A DNA stretch of 5,057 bases from Pseudomonadota bacterium (lineage in GTDB: Bacteria > Desulfobacterota > DSM-4660 > Desulfatiglandales > B25-G16). The translations under genes were made by a program, and so were the position numbers. Positions 1 to 5,057 of the stretch are shown here, piece by piece. The notes under the pieces are model-generated. The model was not told the origin of the DNA, made no database searches, and saw nothing but the letters and a program-made list of their open reading frames with translations. The stretch is from the NCBI GenBank assembly GCA_015223015.1, contig JADFWK010000182.1, forward strand, positions 1-5,057. Reading direction: 5' to 3'. The first letter of the stretch is position 1, and every line of letters begins with the position of its first letter.

Positions 1-296
1 AATCCTTTATTCTCTATTAGTTTTCGTAAGATTGCGTATTCAATTGCACTAAATTCTTCGTAATGACATAAGGCGGGACAGATGACAACAATTTTGTTTT
101 CTACGTATGAAACAACAGAGCCTAATTTTAATTCTTCGTGTATGAGATTTTTGAATTTATGCCCTATCTCTTGCCGGGTTGAGTTAGGGGGGTAAAGTGG
201 CGTTGTCGTTGCTAGTTCTTCAACGAATAATGTCTGTTGGGGCTTATTGGCTGTTAGTTCTTTCTGTGTTGTGATTTTTCTTAGAGTCATGTCCAT
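1..296 (-). CDS. N-terminal part of an unidentified protein, cut by the window edge
   Basis: An open frame runs from ATG at 296-294 to the left edge without a stop, giving 98 full codons. A second in-frame ATG lies two codons later at 290-288, and the frame is closed upstream by a TAA at 308-306, so the start must be close to here. The protein begins MDMTLRKITTQKEL; further in it reads TRQEIGHKFKNLIHEELKLG, then a hydrophobic beta-like stretch VVSYVENKIVVICPAL, then EEFSAIEYAILRKLIENKG. No signal peptide or membrane segment is visible. I do not recognise the family. There is no good ribosome binding site: the nearest purine run, AAGGA near 319-315, is about 20 bases from the ATG. The start lies 24 bases beyond the attC-like hairpin at 321-400, which is how cassette genes usually sit. 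The frame itself is fairly secure; the function is unknown. Confidence 0.55.
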   Translation of the reverse strand, partial: MDMTLRKITTQKELTANKPQQTLFVEELATTTPLYPPNSTRQEIGHKFKNLIHEELKLGSVVSYVENKIVVICPALCHYEEFSAIEYAILRKLIENKG

Positions 297-320
297 CAGT
301 TCTAATTAAGCTGCAATTCC

Positions 321-400
321 TTATAACGTCCCCGGGCTTTGCGAAGCCGCCGCAGGCGGTTTGGGCGAAGTGAAACGAAGCCGCAAAGCCCGTGTTATAT
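321..400 (-). other. attC-like recombination hairpin (site 1), downstream of the large gene
   Basis: This is an 80-base imperfect palindrome. TATAAC (322-327) pairs with GTTATA (394-399), and CGGGCTTTGCG (333-343) pairs perfectly with CGCAAAGCCCG (382-392). An inner stem, 344-351 with 355-362, closes on a three-base loop. Read on the minus strand it begins ATATAAC and ends GGGGAC-GTTATAA, resembling the R'' and R' core boxes of integron attC sites. The unpaired spacers are asymmetric (five bases against one), which is atypical. It lies after the stop of the large gene and just before the next start, the expected position and orientation for a cassette recombination site. It shares its core with the site at 4232-4289. 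It could instead be a dispersed palindromic repeat unrelated to integrons, and the stem may also help terminate transcription. Confidence 0.5.
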
Positions 401-506
401 GAAGTTGCACCCCAATTTTCTTGTCCATGTGGCTATTGATAGTGAAACAGGCATCATCTCAAACGCCTTGTAAAATGTGGACCTTAAATATGACCACCCT
501 GACATC

Positions 507-3500
507 TCATTCTACATCTGCTGGGAGCGCCTCATCTGCATCCAAGAGAACCTCATCTCTAAGGTCGGTCCGTTCCAATAATAAGTTAATTCTTAGAAGA
601 AGTTCATTAGGGTAATGATAGAAGTCTTCCCAATATGAGCCTATTATGCAGAGTGACTGGGCTTCTTGAGCGAGTTCCTGAGCCTTCTTAAGCCCTTCTC
701 TTGAGAAGGTTGGTGCCTCGTAATAGAGAAGGGCCAGATTATTTTTGAATACGGGATTATTTTTATCGCCCTTAACAGCAAGTTCGTAGTGTGTCTTTGC
801 AGTTTCCCTATCCTTTATTGCTTCCTTCAAGAAAGTACCACACCAATTGTGCGCATACCAGTTTTCACGCTTTAAACCTATCGCCTTTTGGAAGTGCGTG
901 GCACAGGCCTCTTGGTGCTTGTACCCTTGTATTGAGATGTAATCGATTTTAAACAATGCCCTCGCCAGGTTTGAATGAAGAAGTGAGCGAACATCCTTAG
1001 GATAGTTTTTATAGTGTCCTTCATGTTGGTCTAAGTGGTACTCACATTCATGCTGCAATACTCGATAGCGTTCTAACATGACATCTTCATCTTCGTCACC
1101 CCGTGGCCGATGGAGATATGAGAAAAATGAGAGATACCCTTGGAAAAAATTGTGCTGCCGTCGAATAAGCCTTTTGTATTGCTCACAAATGGCAGTCTCA
1201 TCTGCTCCGCTACTCACGAGCATACATTCAATCCTATCCAAGGCCACGGAGGGCCTTAGTGAATCGAGATCAGAATCACCCCAGTTCACTTTTAGCCCTA
1301 GATCCACCTGCCGGCGCAAGCGGTCATAGTCTGGATACGAGACAATATCACTGCCAACAGATTTCTCAAAATCTTTGAGATACTCATCAGCCGCCGTCCA
1401 GTCTCGGAGCATGCGGAGCAATGCGATCCCTCGGAGAACCTGAAAGGGGTGGTCAATCGTTTTGACCAAGCTCTCGGCAGCTTTTCTTACTTCCTCGGTT
1501 TCCCCTAAATAATAGCAGCAAAAGGCCCGCAGATAAGATGCTTTATTCCCAATATGGTTCCAGTGCTTCAGAGACTCATCTGCTAAGAGCTTGCCTTTCT
1601 CATACTCGCCTCTGTCTTGATAAATACGGATGATACTGTTGAGGACACGACTTATGTCATGATTTTGAATAATGCCGATTCTTCGTTCCTTTACATCCTG
1701 AATGAGCTGCTCCAGATAGGGAATCACTAGAAGCACTTTGCGATCAAGGGCCATTTTAAAGAAGGTGCGATGCAAGGGAATTGAGAAATCAAGGGAACGA
1801 AGTGTGGCGGATAAAAGTCGGTAGTTGAAGCCATCCCCATCTTCTCCTATTAACCGTTTCAAAAGGGTTTCGGCAACAAGTCGGAGGCGAACGGTATACG
1901 ATGCACTCATTGGCCGATATACAATAATCTCAGCAGTCTCAGCGCTAAAGTCTGTAGACGCAAAGTATCCAGAATCACCAGTCAATTCTTTCAGCACCCC
2001 CTCCATAATAGAATAAGGTACAACGATTCCAAACGCGCCAAAGAGCGTGACAAGAGCATAAGCCCACTTCGCCTTATTGCCCAAGCTCTGATACTCATAC
2101 CACAGTATCTCAGCCAACCCCTGCCCTTCTTCTGTACCCCGAGTGGCTTCGATCAAGCATGTGAGAAGGGCCCTCTTGGCTTTCCGGCGAAATAGGGAAT
2201 TGATAGCTTCATCCGTCTTATGTTCTAAGCAGAACAAACAATGATGATCCTTCAACCGGGAGATAATATCTTCTACCTCCTGTTCATCAAGTTGACCCCG
2301 AAGATGCCTGGACTCAAGACGGCAACCCATCGTATGAGCAAAGTTTCCGATCTTGTCCTCGATCTGCTTCCACATATTGGTATCAATGGCGATATAGACA
2401 ATCAGAGCCACCTGCGCGTCAATCAGACGTCTAATCGTTGCCAAAAACTGTTGGACAACAATTACCTTCTGAATGTCCTCGATTTTTGTGAAGACATGCA
2501 AACACTTTTCATGTGCCGCTCTCATTTGAGCTTGGATGGTATCGACGTGCTCAGAAGCTAGCGGAATGGTAAGGAAGTCAATAGCAGGAATCAAAGACTC
2601 ATTAAGGTCATGTACCATTCTTTTACAGAGTGTAGTTTTTCCACTTCCCCTATGACCATAAAGGATAACAAGACGAACCCTCTTTTCAGAAATGGTTTCC
2701 TCAGCTTGAGTAAATAGCAGATCCTTCCAAGCCTTTTGAGGAACTCCATTCTCATCTGTCCAAGTTTTAACGTATTGAGTGCGCGGCACATCCAAGCTGG
2801 CAGCAATGTCGGCCTGATTTGCCGAACCTCCAGAATAGAAGGCAATCGGATCACATGGCGGTAAACCGAGAGTTTTCCTCTGAATCCATCCGTAAAGGTC
2901 GAAATCCTTAGTGTAGTGAGGGCCTCGCTTCGGAAAGAGGGATGGGTCCACAGTCCACCATGGCTCTGGACCTTCTTGATATGTGATCGGTGTGATCTGG
3001 ACTTTGCCAGTCTCCAAATTCACAGTGCCCCAAAGTGCACGGTGCGGATGATCGCTTTTTTCATAGGTTGCCCCTGCCTGGAAATTCAAAACCCCACCAT
3101 GCTGGTCTATGGTCTGTTCCGTTTCATCGCAGTGAATATGGCCATACAAGCAGATGTCTGCATAGTGACTCAAGATACCTTTAACCTTGTCTTTCTGATG
3201 GAGCCAGGAGAGAGGATGATGATAAAGCACAATCTTGAGATCAACTGCTCCTTCATTAGCAAAAAGGTTGAATGCTTCCTCGCAAACTCGCTCACCAATC
3301 CAGAGCTTATGCTCGTCCTCCTCGTCCTCACTAAACCAGGCAGAGTTTAGCCCTATGACGCCAAGGCGAATTGGTATATCCTTAAGGTCAATTACTTCAG
3401 CATAATAGTGGCGTTCTACATTGAACTCTCGAACACCTTCAAAATAACGATTGAAAAATTCTTGATACTTGTGGAAGCGCTCAAAATGTGATTTTCGCTC

Positions 3501-3887
3501 ATTCACAGATTGTGGAGCAAAGAATTCAATAGCCGTTTCAGGGTTCTGAAGAGTCCGTAAAAGGAATTTTTTTTGGCTAGCCTTATTCCGATCCACATCA
3601 TGATTGCCTGGAACAATGAATAGGCGTTGCTTCGCATCTGTGCCTGCCCTTTCTAATAGTCCAGTCGCATCCAGCAGTTCATCAAAGAATTGCTCTGCCT
3701 TTGAGTAGTCCCCTCCCTTATCCGCGATGTCACCGGTGATGAAAATTACATCAGGTTTTTCTCCTTTAGCAGCTTCCTTTTTCAGCGTATTAATCAGTGC
3801 TTTGAGCACTTTATCTACTTGGTAGGTGTCACTTGAAACCCCCGGTAAATGAATATCGGAGAGATGAAGCCATGTCAGTCTTGACAT
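507..3887 (-). CDS. Metallophosphoesterase / STAND-like P-loop NTPase / TPR protein, probable defence sensor-effector
   Basis: Intact protein of 1126 residues in three parts. Residues 1 to about 300 form a calcineurin-like metallophosphoesterase with its metal-binding set visible: D11-x-H13 (SDIHL), G52-D53, G94-N95-H96-D97, H223-H224 and G249-H250-x-H252. Residues about 400-700 form a P-loop NTPase with Walker A GHRGSGKT (411-418), a probable Walker B ending I469-E470-D471 after a hydrophobic strand, and helical and winged-helix-like segments up to about 690, as in STAND switches. The C-terminal third is helical and repeat-rich, with recognisable TPRs at about 994-1085. No membrane segment or signal peptide is seen, so it is probably cytosolic. 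By analogy with STAND immune proteins I infer that the TPRs sense a trigger, ATP binding drives assembly, and the phosphoesterase attacks nucleic acid or a nucleotide. Substrate and trigger are not readable from sequence. The ATG at 3887 is supported by GGAGG eight bases upstream. No terminator is evident in 401-506 apart from the hairpin beyond it. Confidence 0.95.
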   Translation of the reverse strand: MSRLTWLHLSDIHLPGVSSDTYQVDKVLKALINTLKKEAAKGEKPDVIFITGDIADKGGDYSKAEQFFDELLDATGLLERAGTDAKQRLFIVPGNHDVDRNKASQKKFLLRTLQNPETAIEFFAPQSVNERKSHFERFHKYQEFFNRYFEGVREFNVERHYYAEVIDLKDIPIRLGVIGLNSAWFSEDEEDEHKLWIGERVCEEAFNLFANEGAVDLKIVLYHHPLSWLHQKDKVKGILSHYADICLYGHIHCDETEQTIDQHGGVLNFQAGATYEKSDHPHRALWGTVNLETGKVQITPITYQEGPEPWWTVDPSLFPKRGPHYTKDFDLYGWIQRKTLGLPPCDPIAFYSGGSANQADIAASLDVPRTQYVKTWTDENGVPQKAWKDLLFTQAEETISEKRVRLVILYGHRGSGKTTLCKRMVHDLNESLIPAIDFLTIPLASEHVDTIQAQMRAAHEKCLHVFTKIEDIQKVIVVQQFLATIRRLIDAQVALIVYIAIDTNMWKQIEDKIGNFAHTMGCRLESRHLRGQLDEQEVEDIISRLKDHHCLFCLEHKTDEAINSLFRRKAKRALLTCLIEATRGTEEGQGLAEILWYEYQSLGNKAKWAYALVTLFGAFGIVVPYSIMEGVLKELTGDSGYFASTDFSAETAEIIVYRPMSASYTVRLRLVAETLLKRLIGEDGDGFNYRLLSATLRSLDFSIPLHRTFFKMALDRKVLLVIPYLEQLIQDVKERRIGIIQNHDISRVLNSIIRIYQDRGEYEKGKLLADESLKHWNHIGNKASYLRAFCCYYLGETEEVRKAAESLVKTIDHPFQVLRGIALLRMLRDWTAADEYLKDFEKSVGSDIVSYPDYDRLRRQVDLGLKVNWGDSDLDSLRPSVALDRIECMLVSSGADETAICEQYKRLIRRQHNFFQGYLSFFSYLHRPRGDEDEDVMLERYRVLQHECEYHLDQHEGHYKNYPKDVRSLLHSNLARALFKIDYISIQGYKHQEACATHFQKAIGLKRENWYAHNWCGTFLKEAIKDRETAKTHYELAVKGDKNNPVFKNNLALLYYEAPTFSREGLKKAQELAQEAQSLCIIGSYWEDFYHYPNELLLRINLLLERTDLRDEVLLDADEALPADVE

Positions 3888-3895
3888 ACGAGCAT

Positions 3896-3900
3896 CCTCC
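3896..3900 (-). promoter_or_regulatory. Ribosome binding site of the large gene
   Basis: GGAGG on the minus strand stands eight bases before the ATG at 3887-3885, near-ideal spacing. It fixes the start of the phosphoesterase-NTPase-TPR gene, whose first residues, MSRLTWLHLSDIH, fit the beginning of a phosphoesterase fold exactly. Confidence 0.85.
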
Positions 3901-3939
3901 CGTTTAATCTGCTATTTGCTTTTAGGCATATAAGCATTT

Positions 3940-4122
3940 CTATCTCCTAGCAATAATGTATTCTTTCTCATTAAGATTGTCACCAAACAGTAGCGATTTA
4001 TGGAGCGCAATTTTATATGACATCGGTATATCCGAACTCGAGTTCGCATATACTTCTATTTTGGTATTATATCCGAAATCAAGTTCGGTTACACATCCCT
4101 TTGGCTGAAACTTCTCAGTCAA
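3940..4122 (-). CDS. Possible 60-residue small protein ahead of the large gene
   Basis: A frame of 60 codons begins at TTG (4122-4120), preceded by a perfect AGGAGG with six bases of spacing, and ends in TAG at 3942-3940, 52 bases before the large gene's ATG. The product begins (M)TEKFQPKGCVTELDFGYN and ends LNEKEYIIARR. It is soluble, of mixed composition, and of no family I recognise. A candidate promoter at 4153-4180 would place the transcript start just ahead of this ribosome site, so promoter, ribosome site and start codon line up. The same frame is open up to a GTG at 4227, giving 95 codons, but that start has no ribosome site. Against coding: the two operator-like palindromes lie inside the frame and are read in different phases, so their similarity is at DNA level. 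It could be a regulator or partner of the large gene, a leader peptide, or chance. Confidence 0.33.
   Translation of the reverse strand: MTEKFQPKGCVTELDFGYNTKIEVYANSSSDIPMSYKIALHKSLLFGDNLNEKEYIIARR
4026..4053. promoter_or_regulatory. Operator-like 28-bp palindrome (site A)
   Basis: A symmetrical sequence centred between 4039 and 4040 with one mismatched pair in 14 (4032 against 4047). The core CGAACTCGAGTTCG (4033-4046) is a perfect palindrome, and the outer arms GTATAT and ATATAC match as well. It has no U-tract, so it is not an intrinsic terminator. Size and symmetry suit a dimeric repressor. It lies just downstream of the candidate TATAAT box at 4066-4071, where a bound protein would block transcription towards the large gene. 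Confidence 0.5.
4066..4094 (-). promoter_or_regulatory. Candidate regulated promoter P2 for the large gene
   Basis: The minus strand carries a perfect TATAAT (4071-4066). Seventeen bases upstream sits a weak -35, GTGTAA (4094-4089), matching TTGACA at three of six positions. Palindrome B fills 16 of the 17 spacer bases and palindrome A begins 13 bases after the -10, so polymerase and a repressor could not both bind. Transcription would start near 4059, giving an untranslated leader of about 170 bases before the large gene. The poor -35 keeps confidence low. Confidence 0.35.
4073..4088. promoter_or_regulatory. Operator-like palindrome (site B), a degenerate copy of site A
   Basis: CCGAA (4073-4077) and TTCGG (4084-4088) form matching arms around a partly symmetrical centre. 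Together with its left flank it repeats site A: both read ATATCCGAA, then a variable base, TC, a variable base, and AGTTCG on the plus strand. Centre-to-centre distance is 41 bp, about four helical turns, which would place two bound dimers on the same face of the DNA. It occupies the spacer of candidate promoter P2. Confidence 0.42.
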
Positions 4123-4128
4123 TTTTTT

Positions 4129-4134
4129 CCTCCT
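4129..4134 (-). promoter_or_regulatory. Perfect AGGAGG ribosome binding site before a TTG codon
   Basis: AGGAGG on the minus strand, followed by six A residues and then TTG at 4122-4120. The consensus match and spacing are the main reason to consider the 60-codon frame at 3940-4122 a gene and to prefer TTG over the GTG at 4227. Confidence 0.4.
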
Positions 4135-4152
4135 GACTTTTAGATAGAGCAA

Positions 4153-4180
4153 GTTATATAAATACCATGTATTTTTGCAA
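4153..4180 (-). promoter_or_regulatory. Candidate sigma70-like promoter P1
   Basis: On the minus strand TTGCAA (4180-4175, four of six -35 matches) is followed by a 16-base spacer and TATAAC (4158-4153, five of six -10 matches). Start would be near 4146, about 12 bases before AGGAGG. The -35 hexamer TTGCAA is itself a palindrome, repeated at 4195-4200 exactly 20 bp away. ATACCAT (4162-4168) and ATGGTGTAT (4180-4188) form a bulged inverted repeat across the box, so a regulator could bind here. It would drive the possible small gene and, by read-through, the large gene. Confidence 0.4.
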
Positions 4181-4231
4181 TGGTGTATAGCGTCTTGCAA
4201 ATAAAAGCAAGATAAAAAGGTCACCACTTTC

Positions 4232-4289
4232 GTTTAACGACGCGTGTTTGCGAAGTTGCCAAAAGCAATTTGGGTGAGCGATGTTATCT
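4232..4289 (-). other. Compact attC-like hairpin (site 2), upstream of the large gene's control region
   Basis: On the minus strand it starts AGATAAC (4289-4283) and ends GTTAAAC (4238-4232); the latter matches the GTTRRRY consensus of an integron R' box. TAAC pairs with GTTA, two-base spacers lie opposite each other (AT against TC, with one G-T wobble), and then CGC pairs with GCG. The inner stem is 4253-4259 with 4265-4271. The R'' box fits RYYYAAC poorly. Its core aligns with site 1, with exact matches TTTGCGAAG and TTTGGG on the plus strand and two compensated base pairs between them. It follows the broken gene at 4316-4611 by 26 bases, as an attC follows a cassette gene. It may be partly degenerate. 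Confidence 0.42.
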
Positions 4290-4315
4290 GCCATTCGCAA
4301 CAGCCCAATCCCTTC

Positions 4316-4611
4316 TCACCTCCTGATGGTACTAAACCGATCCCGGAGCGGAAAGTATATGATCCCCTCTTGCGCAGCCTTTTGAATTTTGAGATCCAAT
4401 GCATCGATGAGAGAAATATGGCCTTCAAGAATTAAGCTTAAGTCGGAGCCAGCGAACAATACTATGTTGGAGCTGACCCCTCGAGCCCCTAGCTTCACCA
4501 CAGCTCGTTACCAGACTGGATGCGAGGTTCAAGTTCTGAGGTGGTAGCCAACCTTTCCTCAGGTTGGATTTTCACCAACAGATATTATGAACTTTGCTTG
4601 GACCCACTCAT
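4316..4611 (-). pseudogene. Remnant of a restriction-endonuclease-like gene, C-terminal end, broken by a stop and a frameshift
   Basis: An ATG (4611-4609) overlaps the glycosylase stop as ATGA and opens a frame MSGSKQSS that hits TAA at 4587-4585. The same frame then continues without a stop as YLLVKIQPEERLATTSELEP and on to GNEL at 4501. There the bases GAGCTG-TG-GTGAAG look like a duplicated TG. Skipping that TG restores a frame reading VKLGARGVSSNIVLFAG, then SDLSLILEGHISLIDALDLK, then IQKAAQEGIIYFPL, ending in TGA at 4318-4316. This tail resembles the C-terminus of restriction-endonuclease-like proteins as I recall them (DL-x-x-I-L-E-G, then K-x-x-A-A-Q-x-G); that is a memory match, not a search. 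Most of the gene is missing, so an internal deletion is likely. The true start may not be the ATGA. Confidence 0.5.
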
Positions 4612-5057
4612 TTTTCACCCCGTTCTTTCCGGTACACGCATATACTTTTTATCGGGCAAATTTCGCACAAAGGATTTTTTGCTCTGCAGACCTCGGAGGC
4701 AAAGTCAAGGAGAGCATAATTATATTCCACATAATTTTCCTTAGGAAGTACTTTTTCCGCAAAATCCCACATCCCTTTATCTGTATGAGGACGAGATTTT
4801 AGGGATCTAACATTAAACACCCTCTCATAAACTCTGAGCACATTGGTATCAACAATTGGGACTCTTGTTTTAAATGCAAAGCACAGAACTGCATTTGATA
4901 TATACGCCCCAACTCCATAAAGGGACATAAGATCTTCTTTACTCATAGGAATATTTCCCGTGAACTTATTAACAATTTGTTCTGCAATTTTTTTCAATCT
5001 TTGTCCCCTGTAAAACAAGCCGATTTCTTTGATTAGATTATCAATTTCTTCAGGCTC
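4608..5057 (-). CDS. HhH-GPD [4Fe-4S] DNA glycosylase, Mig-like T:G mismatch type, C-terminal 149 residues
   Basis: The frame enters from the right edge and ends in TGA at 4610-4608, so the N-terminus is outside the window. Counting from the edge, residues 46-50 (LYGVG) are the helix-hairpin-helix turn and D70 in IVDTN is the catalytic aspartate. C124, C131, C134 and C140 (C-x6-C-x2-C-x5-C) are the iron-sulfur ligands of the endonuclease III/MutY superfamily. The position that is lysine in endonuclease III is tyrosine here (Y52), 18 residues before the aspartate, the same spacing and residue as Y126/D144 of Mig.MthI. The flanks (KEIGL, VLCFAF, LLDFASEVC) also resemble Mig. Mig-type enzymes excise T or U opposite G and so repair deaminated 5-methylcytosine. 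A cytosine-5 methyltransferase may therefore lie upstream, beyond the edge. MutY is less likely because its serine and the DGN motif after the aspartate are absent. The stop overlaps the following remnant by ATGA, suggesting a former operon. Confidence 0.92.
   Translation of the reverse strand, partial: EPEEIDNLIKEIGLFYRGQRLKKIAEQIVNKFTGNIPMSKEDLMSLYGVGAYISNAVLCFAFKTRVPIVDTNVLRVYERVFNVRSLKSRPHTDKGMWDFAEKVLPKENYVEYNYALLDFASEVCRAKNPLCEICPIKSICVYRKERGEK

Larger units (their letters stand above)
327..4237 (-). mobile_element. Possible integron-type gene cassette carrying the phosphoesterase-NTPase-TPR gene
   Basis: If the two attC-like sites are real, recombination between G and TT of each R' box (4238/4237 and 327/326) would delimit a mobile unit of 3911 bp. 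It would hold the control region, a possible small gene, the large gene and its own attC at the 3' end. Both sites have the same orientation and the genes read towards the downstream site, as in cassettes. Against this, most cassettes hold one short promoterless gene, while this unit is very large and seems to carry promoters. No integrase or attI is in the window. The boundaries are inferred. Confidence 0.33.

Noticed and set aside
321..400. The hairpin as an insertion sequence end or a CRISPR repeat
   Set aside because: There is no transposase, no target duplication and no regular repeat-spacer pattern. The second copy differs in sequence while keeping its pairing, unlike IS ends or CRISPR repeats.
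2241..2561. A 106-codon plus-strand frame opposite the NTPase region
   Set aside because: It is a shadow of the intact large gene with no ribosome site or recognisable motif.
2591..2854. An 87-codon minus-strand frame inside the large gene
   Set aside because: It is an alternative frame of the P-loop segment. The main frame carries the Walker A box and is uninterrupted.
2916..3350. A 144-codon open frame on the plus strand
   Set aside because: It lies wholly opposite the phosphoesterase domain, whose catalytic motifs are intact, and its translation shows no domain pattern. It is an antisense shadow.
4194..4211. Hairpin TCTTGC/GCAAGA as a terminator
   Set aside because: The six-base AT-rich stem has an eight-base loop and no T-tract after it on either strand. 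It is too weak to call a terminator.
4120..4227. GTG at 4227 as the start of a 95-codon protein
   Set aside because: It has no ribosome site and would lie upstream of candidate promoter P1. The TTG at 4122 has a perfect AGGAGG, so the longer version is less likely, though it begins close after the attC-like R' box.
4234..4435. Open frames on both strands across the attC-like site and the broken gene
   Set aside because: Their translations lack sense, and they overlap the structured hairpin and the restriction-like remnant, whose other frame looks clearly protein-like.
4520..4802. Two plus-strand frames opposite the glycosylase C-terminus
   Set aside because: They are antisense to a well-supported iron-sulfur glycosylase and have no features of their own.

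Overview
The window is a piece of bacterial accessory DNA, and every supported gene lies on the minus strand. Intact coding sequence is moderate in GC, while the stretch between about 3900 and 4230 is AT-rich. There is no rRNA, tRNA or housekeeping gene from which to name the organism. Strong AGGAGG-type ribosome binding sites and sigma70-like promoter boxes point only to a typical bacterium. Mixed defence genes, a decayed gene and recombination-site-like hairpins suggest a defence island or an integron-type cassette array.

In the direction of transcription (high to low coordinates) the order is as follows. (1) The C-terminal 149 codons of a HhH-GPD iron-sulfur DNA glycosylase (5057-4608) resemble the T:G mismatch glycosylase Mig that accompanies cytosine-5 methyltransferases. 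(2) An ATGA overlap leads into a broken reading frame (4611-4316) whose end looks like the C-terminus of a restriction-endonuclease-like protein. (3) A compact attC-like hairpin follows (4289-4232). (4) An AT-rich control region (about 4180-4026) holds two candidate promoters, a possible 60-codon small gene, and two related operator-like palindromes 41 bp apart. (5) The main gene (3887-507) encodes 1126 residues: a calcineurin-like metallophosphoesterase, a P-loop STAND-like NTPase and a C-terminal TPR array. (6) A second, longer attC-like hairpin lies at 400-321. (7) An unidentified gene starts at 296 and runs off the left edge.

The central protein has the three-part layout of STAND-type immune sensors: an N-terminal effector, a nucleotide-driven switch and a C-terminal repeat sensor. 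I infer an anti-phage or other conflict role, with the phosphoesterase as a toxic nuclease or nucleotide hydrolase unleashed when the repeats sense a trigger. The two hairpins have the same orientation and share a core stem with two compensatory base-pair changes. They bracket the control region and the big gene as one unit of about 3.9 kb, so the unit may be an unusually large integron cassette with its own regulated promoter. The family calls for the big gene and the glycosylase are firm; the cassette, operator and small-gene readings are hypotheses.
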